DNA of 64,000 bases from Tenacibaculum sp. M341 (lineage in GTDB: Bacteria > Bacteroidota > Bacteroidia > Flavobacteriales > Flavobacteriaceae), in the NCBI RefSeq assembly GCF_004337695.1, contig NZ_SJXJ01000021.1:1-64000 (forward strand), read 5' to 3'. Each line of letters opens with the position of its first letter. The stretch's first letter is position 1. Positions 27,161 to 36,118 of the stretch are shown here, piece after piece. The notes beneath the pieces were generated by a model. The model was not told the DNA's origin. It ran no database searches and saw nothing but the letters and a program-made list of their open reading frames with translations. The position numbers and the translations under genes are program-made.

Positions 27161-28375
27161 TTATAATATTTCTACATATACACATTTTAAATATGCTCCT
27201 TCTTTAAAACTTATAGGGTGATCTATATCATGTAGTGTTTTTTGTTTAACAGTATATTTTACTCTACTGCGTTGTAATACTTCTTCAACAGCATCAAAAA
27301 ATACTTCAGAAGTAATTCTAGAACTACAAGAAGCTAATACTAATGTTCCTTTTCTTCGAACTAATTTTAACCCTAATTTGGTTAGTTTTTTATAGCTAGC
27401 CAAAGCTCGGTCAATTTCAGCAGCACTTTTGGCGAAAGAAGGCGGATCAATAACTACAATATCGTATGTTACTTTTTGATTAGCTAATTTTTGTAGTTCT
27501 TCAAAAGCGTCACCAGCAATTGTTTTATGAATTCCTGTGAAATCGTTTAGTTTAGCATTGTTTTTAGCAATTTCTAAAGCAGGTTTGCTAATGTCTAAAC
27601 TAGTAACTTCTTTAGCGCCGCCAGTTAAAGCATGAACAGAAAAGCCTCCGGCGTAAGAAAATACATCTAAAACGGTTTTATTTTTAGACATTTCACCAAC
27701 TTTTTTTCTATTGGCTCTATGATCTAAAAAGTATCCTGTTTTATGACCATGTATGACATTTGCTGAAAAATGAACACCATGTTCTTTAAAAATAATAACC
27801 TCGTTTTCTAAAGTTCCATCTAACACTTGACCATCTTTAAAACCATATTCATTCTGCTCTTTTTGAACATTTCTGCTTAAACGTAATACCGTTGTTTTAG
27901 CATTGCTAATCTCGATAAGTTTAGGAAGCATTTCATTTAAATAAGCAAACCAGAAAGAAGCATAAAGTTTTACAACTAAAACTTCTTTATACACATCGGC
28001 AACTAAAGAAGGTAAGCCATCATTTTCACCATAAATTAAACGATAACTATTGGTGTCTGTTTTTAATAAAGGAATTCTTTTTTGATAGGCGTTTTCTATT
28101 TTTTTGTCAAACCAATCAGCATTAATAGTAGCAGGTTTATTTGCTTGTAAAATTTTAATACGAATAGGAGAGTGCGGATCATAAAATCCACAAGCCAAAA
28201 ATTTATTGTTTTTTGTATCGAAAATAACAGCTAAATCGCCAGATTTACCTTCTTTATTCTGCTTTATAATACTATTTTCAAAAACCCAAGGATGCCCTTT
28301 TTTAATTAACGTTTCGGCATTAGGTTTTACCTTAATGGCTATTTTTGATGTACTTATGTTAGGTAATGTTATCAA
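27161..28375 (-). CDS. Class I rRNA (cytosine-5) methyltransferase, RlmI-like
   Basis: This 404-residue SAM-dependent methyltransferase resembles RlmI, which makes m5C in 23S rRNA. An N-terminal PUA-like domain (KVKPNAETLIKKGHPWVFENSI) and the FLDHRANRKKV motif precede the Rossmann domain. That domain has DVFSYAGGFSVHAL and SLDISKPALEIAKNNA, followed by DIVVIDPPSFA and the catalytic Cys region LVLASCSSRI. The exact target base is inferred from the family. It ends 10 bases ahead of the broken DUF4184-like gene, so the two may share a transcript. Confidence 0.88.
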   Translation of the reverse strand: MITLPNISTSKIAIKVKPNAETLIKKGHPWVFENSIIKQNKEGKSGDLAVIFDTKNNKFLACGFYDPHSPIRIKILQANKPATINADWFDKKIENAYQKRIPLLKTDTNSYRLIYGENDGLPSLVADVYKEVLVVKLYASFWFAYLNEMLPKLIEISNAKTTVLRLSRNVQKEQNEYGFKDGQVLDGTLENEVIIFKEHGVHFSANVIHGHKTGYFLDHRANRKKVGEMSKNKTVLDVFSYAGGFSVHALTGGAKEVTSLDISKPALEIAKNNAKLNDFTGIHKTIAGDAFEELQKLANQKVTYDIVVIDPPSFAKSAAEIDRALASYKKLTKLGLKLVRRKGTLVLASCSSRITSEVFFDAVEEVLQRSRVKYTVKQKTLHDIDHPISFKEGAYLKCVYVEIL

Positions 28376-28492
28376 ATGATGCTGATTATATGTGAATTAC
28401 TAAAAAACGATGTAAAAATACTATTTCAAAAAACAATAACAATTATAAATTTTATCGTTTTAAAATAGCATTAATAATAAAATTTTATAGTA

Positions 28493-28516
28493 CTGTAAAA
28501 AAACTTACTTTTACAG
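28493..28516. repeat. Dyad symmetry upstream of the antiporter gene
   Basis: CTGTAAAA (28493-28500) and TTTTACAG (28509-28516) form an inverted repeat with an 8-base spacer, 18 bases before the antiporter start. It could be an operator or an mRNA hairpin. Confidence 0.35.
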
Positions 28517-28533
28517 AAATAGTCAATTGGAAT

Positions 28534-30354
28534 ATGTTAGAATTAGCAGGAATCATTATTTTAGGAATTTTAGCACAATGGTTTGCTTGGAAGTTTAAAA
28601 TTCCAGCAATCTTACCATTAATTTTAATAGGATTGTTAGTAGGTCCTATAGCTGCAGAATATTTTAGTGAAAATGGAAGTAAATGGATTGAACCAATTTG
28701 GAATGGAAAAAAAGGTTTATTTCCAGGAGAAGGATTATTTTATTTTGTATCGTTAGCAATAAGTATTATACTTTTTGAAGGCGGATTAACTTTACGAAAA
28801 AGTGAAATTAAAAATGTAGGACCAGTAATTACTAAACTGATTACATTAGGTTCTGTAGTTACCTTTTTTCTTTCAGGAATTATAGCACATTATTTATTAG
28901 GATTAAGTTGGGAAATTTCTTTACTATTTTCTGGGTTAATTATAGTAACAGGTCCAACAGTGATATCTCCAATTTTAAGGAACATTCCTTTAAAGAAAGA
29001 TGTGGCGGCTGTATTAAAATGGGAAGGTATTTTAATTGATCCAATAGGAGCTTTAGTAGCAGTATTGGTTTTTGAATTTATAAGTGTAGGTAGCGAAGGT
29101 TTTACACAAACTGCTCTGTTAGAGTTTGGAAAAATTTTATTGTTTGGTACTACTTTCGGATTCACATTTGCCAAGGCATTGATCGCTATAATTAATAAAA
29201 AGTTTGTACCTCATTATTTATTAAATGTGGTTTCATTATCTGCAGTGTTATTAGTATTTGTATTGTCAGATTTATTGGCACACGAATCAGGATTATTATC
29301 TGTTGTAGTAATGGGAATGGTGATAGCGAACAGTAAGCTTAAAAGCTTTGAAGAGTTGTTGTATTTTAAAGAATCGTTATCAGTTTTATTAATATCAATT
29401 CTTTTCATTCTACTTTCAGCTAATATGAACATTAAAGACTTACTACTTGTTTTTAATTGGAAAGCTATTTTATTATTTGCATTAATAGTGTTTGTTGTAC
29501 GTCCGTTGGGTGTATTTTTAAGCACTCATAATTCAACGTTAAAATTAAACGAAAAATTATTTATTAGTTGGGTAGGTCCAAGAGGTATTGTAGCTGCTGG
29601 TATTGCATCATTATTTGGATCAAAATTAATGAAACAAGGAGTAGCTGGTGCTGAATATATTACACCGTTGGTTTTTATGATTGTTTTAGGAACAGTTTTG
29701 TTAAATGCTACCACGGCTAGGTTATTTGCAAAAATGGTTGGTGTATTCTTAAAAAAGTCAGAAGCAGTTGTGTTTGTAGGAGCATCACAATCAGCAAGGG
29801 TAATAGCTTCTTATTTAATGAAGTATAACAAGCGAGTGATTTTATTAGATAGTAATAAAGATTATGTAAAAGCTAGTAAAGATTTAGGTATAGAGGCTTT
29901 TAATATTGATATTTATAATGAAAGTTTAGATGAAAATATTGAATTAAACGATGCAGGGTATTTAATTGCAATGACAGGTAGTGATACAGTAAATAAATAT
30001 GCTTTAGATCGTTTTTCAAGTGTTTTAGGAGAACTGGGAGCTTATAGATTGGCATCTTCGGAAGAAGTTTGTTCAGATCAGCTAGAAAATTCTGATGTAC
30101 TATTTACTGCAAAAGACGATTTTATTAATTTAACAGAGGCGGTAAGAGATTTTCCTCAAGTAAATGAAATTGCAGTAAAATCTCCTGAAGATTTCAAAGA
30201 ACAGATAGAAGTGATTTACAATCATGAAAAATCTGTACCTGTGTTTTTAAAATCTAAAGGAGAGTTTAAAATTTTAGCAGAAGTTGATGAAAACCAAATA
30301 AAACCTGAAGATATTATTATATATGTAGGAGAGGAGTTATTTACAACTTCTTAA
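28534..30354 (+). CDS. CPA-family sodium/proton antiporter with RCK (TrkA-N) domain
   Basis: The protein has 606 residues. About twelve membrane helices (1-400) have the cation:proton antiporter pattern, with VTGPTVISPILR, WEGILIDPIGALVAVLVFE (acidic transport-site residues) and SWVGPRGIVAAG. A cytoplasmic TrkA-N/RCK domain from about 410 (VVFVGASQSARVIASYLMK) probably binds a nucleotide. This is the NhaP/KefB-like arrangement of regulated Na+ or K+ efflux antiporters, in line with a marine lifestyle. Confidence 0.88.
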   Translation: MLELAGIIILGILAQWFAWKFKIPAILPLILIGLLVGPIAAEYFSENGSKWIEPIWNGKKGLFPGEGLFYFVSLAISIILFEGGLTLRKSEIKNVGPVITKLITLGSVVTFFLSGIIAHYLLGLSWEISLLFSGLIIVTGPTVISPILRNIPLKKDVAAVLKWEGILIDPIGALVAVLVFEFISVGSEGFTQTALLEFGKILLFGTTFGFTFAKALIAIINKKFVPHYLLNVVSLSAVLLVFVLSDLLAHESGLLSVVVMGMVIANSKLKSFEELLYFKESLSVLLISILFILLSANMNIKDLLLVFNWKAILLFALIVFVVRPLGVFLSTHNSTLKLNEKLFISWVGPRGIVAAGIASLFGSKLMKQGVAGAEYITPLVFMIVLGTVLLNATTARLFAKMVGVFLKKSEAVVFVGASQSARVIASYLMKYNKRVILLDSNKDYVKASKDLGIEAFNIDIYNESLDENIELNDAGYLIAMTGSDTVNKYALDRFSSVLGELGAYRLASSEEVCSDQLENSDVLFTAKDDFINLTEAVRDFPQVNEIAVKSPEDFKEQIEVIYNHEKSVPVFLKSKGEFKILAEVDENQIKPEDIIIYVGEELFTTS

Positions 30355-30360
30355 TAATTT

Positions 30361-31770
30361 CTAGTTTATATCTGTATTATTTAAGTTTTTTGATTTGTAA
30401 ACTTTAGTGTTAGAAAACTCTTCTATGGCTATTTTATAAATACCCGTAGAAGGCGATTTTGTATAGTTTTCATCAATATATCCAGCTATAATGTAAAGAT
30501 TGTTTTCGTGGCAATGCATTTTGGCATTCTTAACGTTTAAATTGATTTTATATGATGCTAAGCTATTTTCATTAGTATCATACACTACGATTTCTTGATT
30601 GTCAAAAATGTATATTTTATTGTTATGAGAGGTTAAACCAGGTTTTTTTATCCCTTCAAATAAATTACCTTCTTTTTTCCATTTGCCAGTTACAAGATTA
30701 TAAGATTCAATGTCATCTAAAGCTTTACCATTAAATCCGCCAATTAAATAGATTTTATTGTTTACTAAAACCCCTTGTGTTTCTTTAGCTGATAACATAT
30801 TTGTTAAATCATACCAATATCCTGTATTTGTGTCGTAAATATGTGCTTTATTAGTATATACTTTTTTATTCCCTTTGTGTACTTTAATATTTGCTCTCAT
30901 TACAGTAATCTCCTTTTCTTTAATAGAACCGCCCATTGTAATAATATAGTTTTCGTGAGCAAAAGAAGCGAAGTTTATAGCTTGGTGAGGATTTGTATGA
31001 TCTATTTTTACTGTATTTAGATTTAAATCAAGAATTTCAATCTTATTATCTAAATATTCCAGAGTTTTCTTTTTAGACAACATTTTACCACCTAAAATGT
31101 ATAGTTGATTTTTAATGGCAACTATATTATTATTGGTACGAGCTCTAAATTTTAAATCAGAGGTATAGCAAGAATCTTTTAAAATGTCATAAAGCTGTAG
31201 GTCCTCATTATATCCTTTGTAAGAAATACTTGGTCTTCTCAAGTCACGCAAAAGTCTACCAATATCATTAGGAGAAGAATTTTCACTTAATGTTCTTAAA
31301 GCTATTTTACCTACATCTTCTGAATATGATAGATTACCGCCAACTAAATATATTTTATCACCAACTAAAGCAGTTCCAACATTGTAAACCCCTTTATTTA
31401 AGTTTGATAATTTTTTATAGTCAATTCTAGTTTTAAGTTTTTTTTCAGAAGAAACGATAACTTCATCTAAGTTTTCTATTTTTTTGATAAGGTTTATTGT
31501 AAAGTTCAGTTTCTGTAATTCACTTAAAGTAATTTTTTGAGTGTCGTAACCGATTAGAGAAAATCGAATCACATCATTTTTTCTAATCTTAGAAATTGTA
31601 TTTAAGATATAAACACCTTTATTGTTAGAAACAGATCCAGTATTTTCTTTTTCAAAAAAAACAGTTACATTTTCTAAAGGTTTTTTAGATTCGGAATCTA
31701 TTATGGTTCCTTTAATACTTTGTGCGGTTATTGTTAATGCAAAAAGCGACAGAATAAACGTTAATTTCAT
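30361..31770 (-). CDS. Exported Kelch-repeat protein with carboxypeptidase-like regulatory domain (paralogue 1)
   Basis: The protein has 469 residues. A short signal peptide (to TAQ) is followed by a carboxypeptidase D regulatory-like beta domain (IKGTIIDSESKKPLENVTV and onward, to about 95) and a Kelch-type propeller. The repeats are visible as KIYLVGGNLSY, QLYILGGKML, NYIITMGGSI, KIYLIGGFNG and NLYIIAGYID. It probably acts at the cell surface or periplasm. No catalytic residues are evident. A near-identical sister gene lies directly upstream. Confidence 0.8.
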   Translation of the reverse strand: MKLTFILSLFALTITAQSIKGTIIDSESKKPLENVTVFFEKENTGSVSNNKGVYILNTISKIRKNDVIRFSLIGYDTQKITLSELQKLNFTINLIKKIENLDEVIVSSEKKLKTRIDYKKLSNLNKGVYNVGTALVGDKIYLVGGNLSYSEDVGKIALRTLSENSSPNDIGRLLRDLRRPSISYKGYNEDLQLYDILKDSCYTSDLKFRARTNNNIVAIKNQLYILGGKMLSKKKTLEYLDNKIEILDLNLNTVKIDHTNPHQAINFASFAHENYIITMGGSIKEKEITVMRANIKVHKGNKKVYTNKAHIYDTNTGYWYDLTNMLSAKETQGVLVNNKIYLIGGFNGKALDDIESYNLVTGKWKKEGNLFEGIKKPGLTSHNNKIYIFDNQEIVVYDTNENSLASYKINLNVKNAKMHCHENNLYIIAGYIDENYTKSPSTGIYKIAIEEFSNTKVYKSKNLNNTDIN

Positions 31771-31820
31771 AGTCTAATTATAGTTGAGTTGATGTAAAGC
31801 TTTGTATTGAGTTTAGTTTT

Positions 31821-33170
31821 TTAAAAGTTAGAAATTATTCTTTTTACGTTTTGAACTTTGGTATTTGAAAATTCATCTAAATTAATAGTATATACATCTG
31901 CAGATGGAGATTTAGTATAGTAATCTTCAATATATCCACCAACAATGTATAGTTTGTTTTGATAATAGTGCATTTGAGCATTCTCTATGTTCAAACTAAC
32001 TTTATATTCCTTTAAAATGTTTTCATTAATATCATAAACTAATATTTTACCATTGTTAAAAATATAAATGGAGTTGTTGAATGAAGTCACAGCAGGTTTT
32101 TCCATTCCTTCAAATAAATTACCTTCTTTCTTCCATTTGCCAGTTGTAAGATTGTAAGATTCAATGTCATCTAAAGTTTTACCATTAAATCCGCCAATTA
32201 AATAAATTTTATTGTTAACTAAAACTCCTTGCGTTTCTTTAGCTGATATCATATTTGTTAAATCATACCAATATCCATTCTTTGTGTCGTAAATATGAGC
32301 TTTATCAGTATATTCCTTTTCTTTAATAGAACCGCCCATTGTAATGATATAGTTTTCGTGAGCAAAAGAAGCGAAATTTACAGCTTGATGAGGATTTGTA
32401 TGATCTATTTTTATTGTATTTTGATTTAAATCAAGAATTTCTATCTTATTATCTAAATATTCCAGAGTTTTCTTTTTAGATAGCATTTTACCTCCTAAAA
32501 TGTATAGTTGATTTTTAAAGGCAATTATGTTATTGTTGGTACGAGCTCTAAACGGTAATTCAGAAATGTATGAACTATCATTTTTTATGTCGTAAATTTG
32601 TAGCTTATCATAAAAATTATTGTAAACAAAGCTTCCTTTTCTTAATTCTCTTATTAATCTTTTAAGGCTAGGTCTAGGATCATTGCCAAATTCATACAAA
32701 GCTCTTTTTTTAGCATCTTCTGAATGTGAATTATTTCCAGCAACTAAATATATTTTATCACCAACTAAAGCAGTTCCAACATTGTAAACACCTTTGTTTA
32801 GGTTTGACAATTTTTTGTATTCAATTCTAGTTTTGAGTATTTTTTCAGAAGAAACGATAACTTCATCTAAGTTTTCTATTTTTCTAATAAGGTTTACAGT
32901 AAAGTTCAGTTTTTTTAATTCCTTAAAAGTAAGTTTTTGAGTGTCGTAACCGATTAGAGAAAATCGAATCACATCATTTTTTCTAATCTTAGAAATTGTA
33001 TTTAAAATATAAACACCTTTATTGTTTGAAACAGATCCAGTATTTTCTTTTTCAAAAAAAACAGTTACATTTTCTAAAGGTTTTTTAGATTCTGCATCTA
33101 TTATAGTTCCTTTAATGCTTTGTGCAGTGATAGATAAAACAAAAAATGATAGAATAAAAGATAATTTCAT
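31821..33170 (-). CDS. Exported Kelch-repeat protein, tandem paralogue 2
   Basis: This 449-residue protein has the same plan as its neighbour: signal peptide, carboxypeptidase-like regulatory domain, Kelch repeats. Residues 20-80 are almost identical between the two. They differ mostly at about 150-195 (variable insert before the second Kelch repeat) and in a 15-residue segment near 290 that paralogue 1 has and this one lacks. The 50-base gap suggests one transcript from here into paralogue 1. Confidence 0.8.
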   Translation of the reverse strand: MKLSFILSFFVLSITAQSIKGTIIDAESKKPLENVTVFFEKENTGSVSNNKGVYILNTISKIRKNDVIRFSLIGYDTQKLTFKELKKLNFTVNLIRKIENLDEVIVSSEKILKTRIEYKKLSNLNKGVYNVGTALVGDKIYLVAGNNSHSEDAKKRALYEFGNDPRPSLKRLIRELRKGSFVYNNFYDKLQIYDIKNDSSYISELPFRARTNNNIIAFKNQLYILGGKMLSKKKTLEYLDNKIEILDLNQNTIKIDHTNPHQAVNFASFAHENYIITMGGSIKEKEYTDKAHIYDTKNGYWYDLTNMISAKETQGVLVNNKIYLIGGFNGKTLDDIESYNLTTGKWKKEGNLFEGMEKPAVTSFNNSIYIFNNGKILVYDINENILKEYKVSLNIENAQMHYYQNKLYIVGGYIEDYYTKSPSADVYTINLDEFSNTKVQNVKRIISNF

Positions 33171-33289
33171 AGTTGCGTTAGATTTGGTTGATTATAAAAC
33201 TTTTTCTAACTTGAAACTATCAAAAATTGTGCCTATATGCGTAAATGAAAGGTTATTTTTAAATTAAATATAATAAGAAATAAATGGGC

Positions 33290-34999
33290 TTAAATGTCTA
33301 ATCCAAAAGTGTTTTTTAACTTCTCTAAAAGAGGGTTTTTCTCTTTTAGTTTCTCGTATTTTTCTTGTGGTGTATATGCAAATTTCTTTTCAACAACTTC
33401 GTTTACTTCTATAGTAATTTGAATACCGTAATTATTTAACCTTTCCCTAATAAAACGCAATATTTTTGGTTTACCACGTTCTAATTGATTTTTCATCAAA
33501 TTATTTGGAAGAGTTACAACTACAGCATAATTCTCTTTTAAAACAGGTTGTCCAGCAATTAATATAGACCCCATGTTTTTTTCTCCCAATTCTTGTAGTT
33601 TGAAGTAATACTTTTTCCAAGTTTCCTGTAATTGTTCTTGGTTAAAAGGAGTACGAGGATGGTTATCATAATTTTCTTCTTCTTGTGTTACAACCTTTGT
33701 TTCTCTTTTTTGTTGTAAACTCTTTAAAGATAAAGCAGAAGGTCTACGTTTGATGTTTTTTATAGAAGGTGTAACTGGTTCTTGCGGAATAGTTTGTTCA
33801 CTAGTAGCGGCTTGTACCTGTTGTTTTTTTTGTTGTGCAACTTGCTGAATAGAATTTTCAATCTTTTTAGCTGTTGGAGCTAAAGAGGTAAAAAATGTTG
33901 CTGGAATTATGTAGTTGCTACCTTTTTTTTTTTCTCCATCAAAAGTGATAGAGGCAATTTGCATTAAACAAAGTTCAACGAGTAAACGTTGATTTTTGCT
34001 AGATTTATATTTTAAATCGCAATCGTTAGCTTTGTCTATAGAAGGTAGCAGAAACTGCATGCTAGCTTTTTGAGCTTGCTCTAGATAACGTTTTTTAACA
34101 GTATCACCAACCTCTAAAAGAGCAATTGTAGCAGTATCTTTAGCTACTAATAAATCTCTAAAATGAGAAGCTAGTCCACTTATAAAGTGTTGTCCTTCAA
34201 AACCTTTAGATAACACTGTGTTAAAAGCCATTAATACTTCAGGAATTTTGTTTTCTAACAATAAATCCGTCATATTAAAATATACTTCGTAATCTAAAAC
34301 ATTAAGGTTTTGAGTAACAGCTTCTCTAGTTAAATTATTACCTGAAAAACTAACAACTCTATCAAAAATAGATAAAGCGTCACGCATGGCACCATCAGCT
34401 TTTTGAGCAATAATATGCAAAGCATCGTCATCAGCAGTAATATTTTCTCGCTCACATATTACCTTTAAATAATTTTTAGCATCTAAAACACCAATTCGTT
34501 TAAAATCAAAGATTTGACAACGAGAAAGTATCGTTGGAATAATTTTGTGTTTTTCAGTAGTTGCTAAAATAAAAATAGCATGTGCAGGAGGTTCTTCTAA
34601 AGTCTTTAAAAAAGCATTAAAAGCAGCCTGAGAAAGCATGTGAACCTCATCAATAATATATACTTTATATTTTCCTGTTTGAGGAGGAATACGAACCTGA
34701 TCTGTTAAGCTACGAATATCGTCAACTGAGTTATTAGAAGCCGCATCTAATTCAAAAATATTAAATGCAAAATCTTCATCAGTATTATCGCTATCAGAGC
34801 TTTCTTGATTGATTCTTTTAGCAAGTATACGTGCACAAGATGTTTTACCAACACCTCTAGGACCAGTAAAAAGTAACGCTTGCGCTAAATGGTTGTTTTT
34901 TATAGCATTTTCTAACGTGTTGGTAATGGCTTGTTGCCCAACAACATCCTCAAAATTTTGAGGGCGATATTTACGTGCAGATACTATAAAATGTTCCAT
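33290..34999 (-). CDS. dnaX: DNA polymerase III subunit gamma/tau
   Basis: This is the clamp-loader ATPase subunit, 569 residues. Walker A is GPRGVGKTS (46-54) and Walker B/DExH is YIIDEVHMLS (about 115). FLKTLEEPPAHAIFILATTE and the sensor SRCQIFDFKRI follow, then lid and tau-like C-terminal regions with a Gln-rich linker. The four-cysteine zinc module found in E. coli after Walker A is absent; the space holds RINQESSDSDNTDEDF. This is the usual form in Flavobacteria as I know them. Only the long (tau) product is apparent. Confidence 0.93.
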   Translation of the reverse strand: MEHFIVSARKYRPQNFEDVVGQQAITNTLENAIKNNHLAQALLFTGPRGVGKTSCARILAKRINQESSDSDNTDEDFAFNIFELDAASNNSVDDIRSLTDQVRIPPQTGKYKVYIIDEVHMLSQAAFNAFLKTLEEPPAHAIFILATTEKHKIIPTILSRCQIFDFKRIGVLDAKNYLKVICERENITADDDALHIIAQKADGAMRDALSIFDRVVSFSGNNLTREAVTQNLNVLDYEVYFNMTDLLLENKIPEVLMAFNTVLSKGFEGQHFISGLASHFRDLLVAKDTATIALLEVGDTVKKRYLEQAQKASMQFLLPSIDKANDCDLKYKSSKNQRLLVELCLMQIASITFDGEKKKGSNYIIPATFFTSLAPTAKKIENSIQQVAQQKKQQVQAATSEQTIPQEPVTPSIKNIKRRPSALSLKSLQQKRETKVVTQEEENYDNHPRTPFNQEQLQETWKKYYFKLQELGEKNMGSILIAGQPVLKENYAVVVTLPNNLMKNQLERGKPKILRFIRERLNNYGIQITIEVNEVVEKKFAYTPQEKYEKLKEKNPLLEKLKNTFGLDI

Positions 35000-35070
35000 T
35001 AATAACTATTTACTGACGCAAAAGTAACAAACCCATTTAGTACATACAAACAAAGTTGTAAACAATAAAA

Positions 35071-35102
35071 AATCCCGATGCTAGTAACAACATCGAGATT
35101 TT
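35071..35102 (-). terminator. Terminator of the DUF6607-like gene
   Basis: On the minus strand AATCTCGATG pairs with CATCGGGATT (one U-G wobble) around a 10-base loop, followed by a T run. On the plus strand the same site has a C-A mismatch, so it belongs to the minus transcript. Confidence 0.65.
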
Positions 35103-35126
35103 ATCAACACAAAAGACAAGAATAAA

Positions 35127-36026
35127 TTAGTTTAAAAATTGTTCTATAATTTTATTTACTTCTTTTTTAGAGGTATCCGCTTTTAAGGCGAATAAATGAG
35201 AGTACATTTTTTTGTTGTTTACTTTTTCTTTTAAAACAATATCTTTTTTCTCACTGAAAGTTTTGCTCCATTTTTTACGAACTTTTTTCCAAAGTCCTTT
35301 GTTATCTTTCCACCATCCTTGAGCAGCTTTACATTTGTTGTCTGCTACTTTGGTATAAACGTTATATCCTTTTTCTTGAGCAAGTAAAAAGTCATCTTTA
35401 TTATCTTCTCTAATTACTTTATCATTATCTTGGTTGTGTATCCAACCATCTTTAGTTATTTCATGTCTATTTCTTCTATGCATCACATTGTAATCAGATC
35501 TTTTTGTTATTTCTCGTCTTGCTAATGGAGCATCAGTAGCATTTTCCCAAAAACTTTTTCCATCCACATGAACCCATGTAGCTGATCCTTCGTAACGTGG
35601 GCTATCATCTACTTGATATACTTTTTGAGTCCATTGACCTTTTACTTGGTCTTTTGGAAACTCATTGTATTTCCAAGTAGTTCCTTTATCAAACATAAAA
35701 AAGTCTTGGTTTTCATATAACCAGTCCTGTCTCCAATGCTTTACAATATGTGGTTGATTTGGAGGTCCAACAATTAATAAATGTTGTAACTGTATTTCGT
35801 TATTACCATCTGTTACAACCTCAACCCATTCTAAGGCTTTGTCATGCTTCACTTTTGAAGGTTTGTAATCTTCTTTGTCAGAATAGTTAAATGTTTCAGT
35901 AAAGTTAAAGGCTACCTTATAACAACCACTCATAGATTTTATAGCTTCAATATCTTTTTGCTTTTTACTCATTTGTGCATTTAAGCCACTAACTACTGCG
36001 AGTAATGCAATAAAAGTTTTCTTCAT
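35127..36026 (-). CDS. Exported DUF6607-like protein, probably part of the heme-uptake locus
   Basis: The 299-residue protein has a signal peptide (MKKTFIALLAVVSGLNAQ). It is rich in Trp and His, with blocks such as KHWRQDWLYENQDFFMFDKG, GTTWKYNEFPKDQVKGQWTQ and MHRRNRHEITKDGWIHNQD. I assign it to the DUF6607 family from memory of this pattern; the biochemical role is unknown. I chose the ATG at 36026 because the upstream ATG at 36056 adds ten non-signal residues. It is divergent from the TonB receptor across 92 bases. Confidence 0.7.
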   Translation of the reverse strand: MKKTFIALLAVVSGLNAQMSKKQKDIEAIKSMSGCYKVAFNFTETFNYSDKEDYKPSKVKHDKALEWVEVVTDGNNEIQLQHLLIVGPPNQPHIVKHWRQDWLYENQDFFMFDKGTTWKYNEFPKDQVKGQWTQKVYQVDDSPRYEGSATWVHVDGKSFWENATDAPLARREITKRSDYNVMHRRNRHEITKDGWIHNQDNDKVIREDNKDDFLLAQEKGYNVYTKVADNKCKAAQGWWKDNKGLWKKVRKKWSKTFSEKKDIVLKEKVNNKKMYSHLFALKADTSKKEVNKIIEQFLN

Positions 36027-36076
36027 TTTTAATTGATTATGTATTTCTGGGAACAAAAATATAAAATTTATTTAGA

Positions 36077-36102
36077 TTGAATTAAAATAAAATATATATT
36101 TG
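36077..36102 (+). promoter_or_regulatory. Possible promoter of the TonB receptor/HmuY operon
   Basis: TATATTTG at 36095-36102 matches TAnnTTTG exactly. The TTG at 36077-36079 is 15 bases upstream, slightly closer than usual. The receptor start codon lies 16 bases downstream. No clear Fur box is visible in this short AT-rich gap. Confidence 0.4.
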
Positions 36103-36118
36103 CTGAAAATTATTAAGA

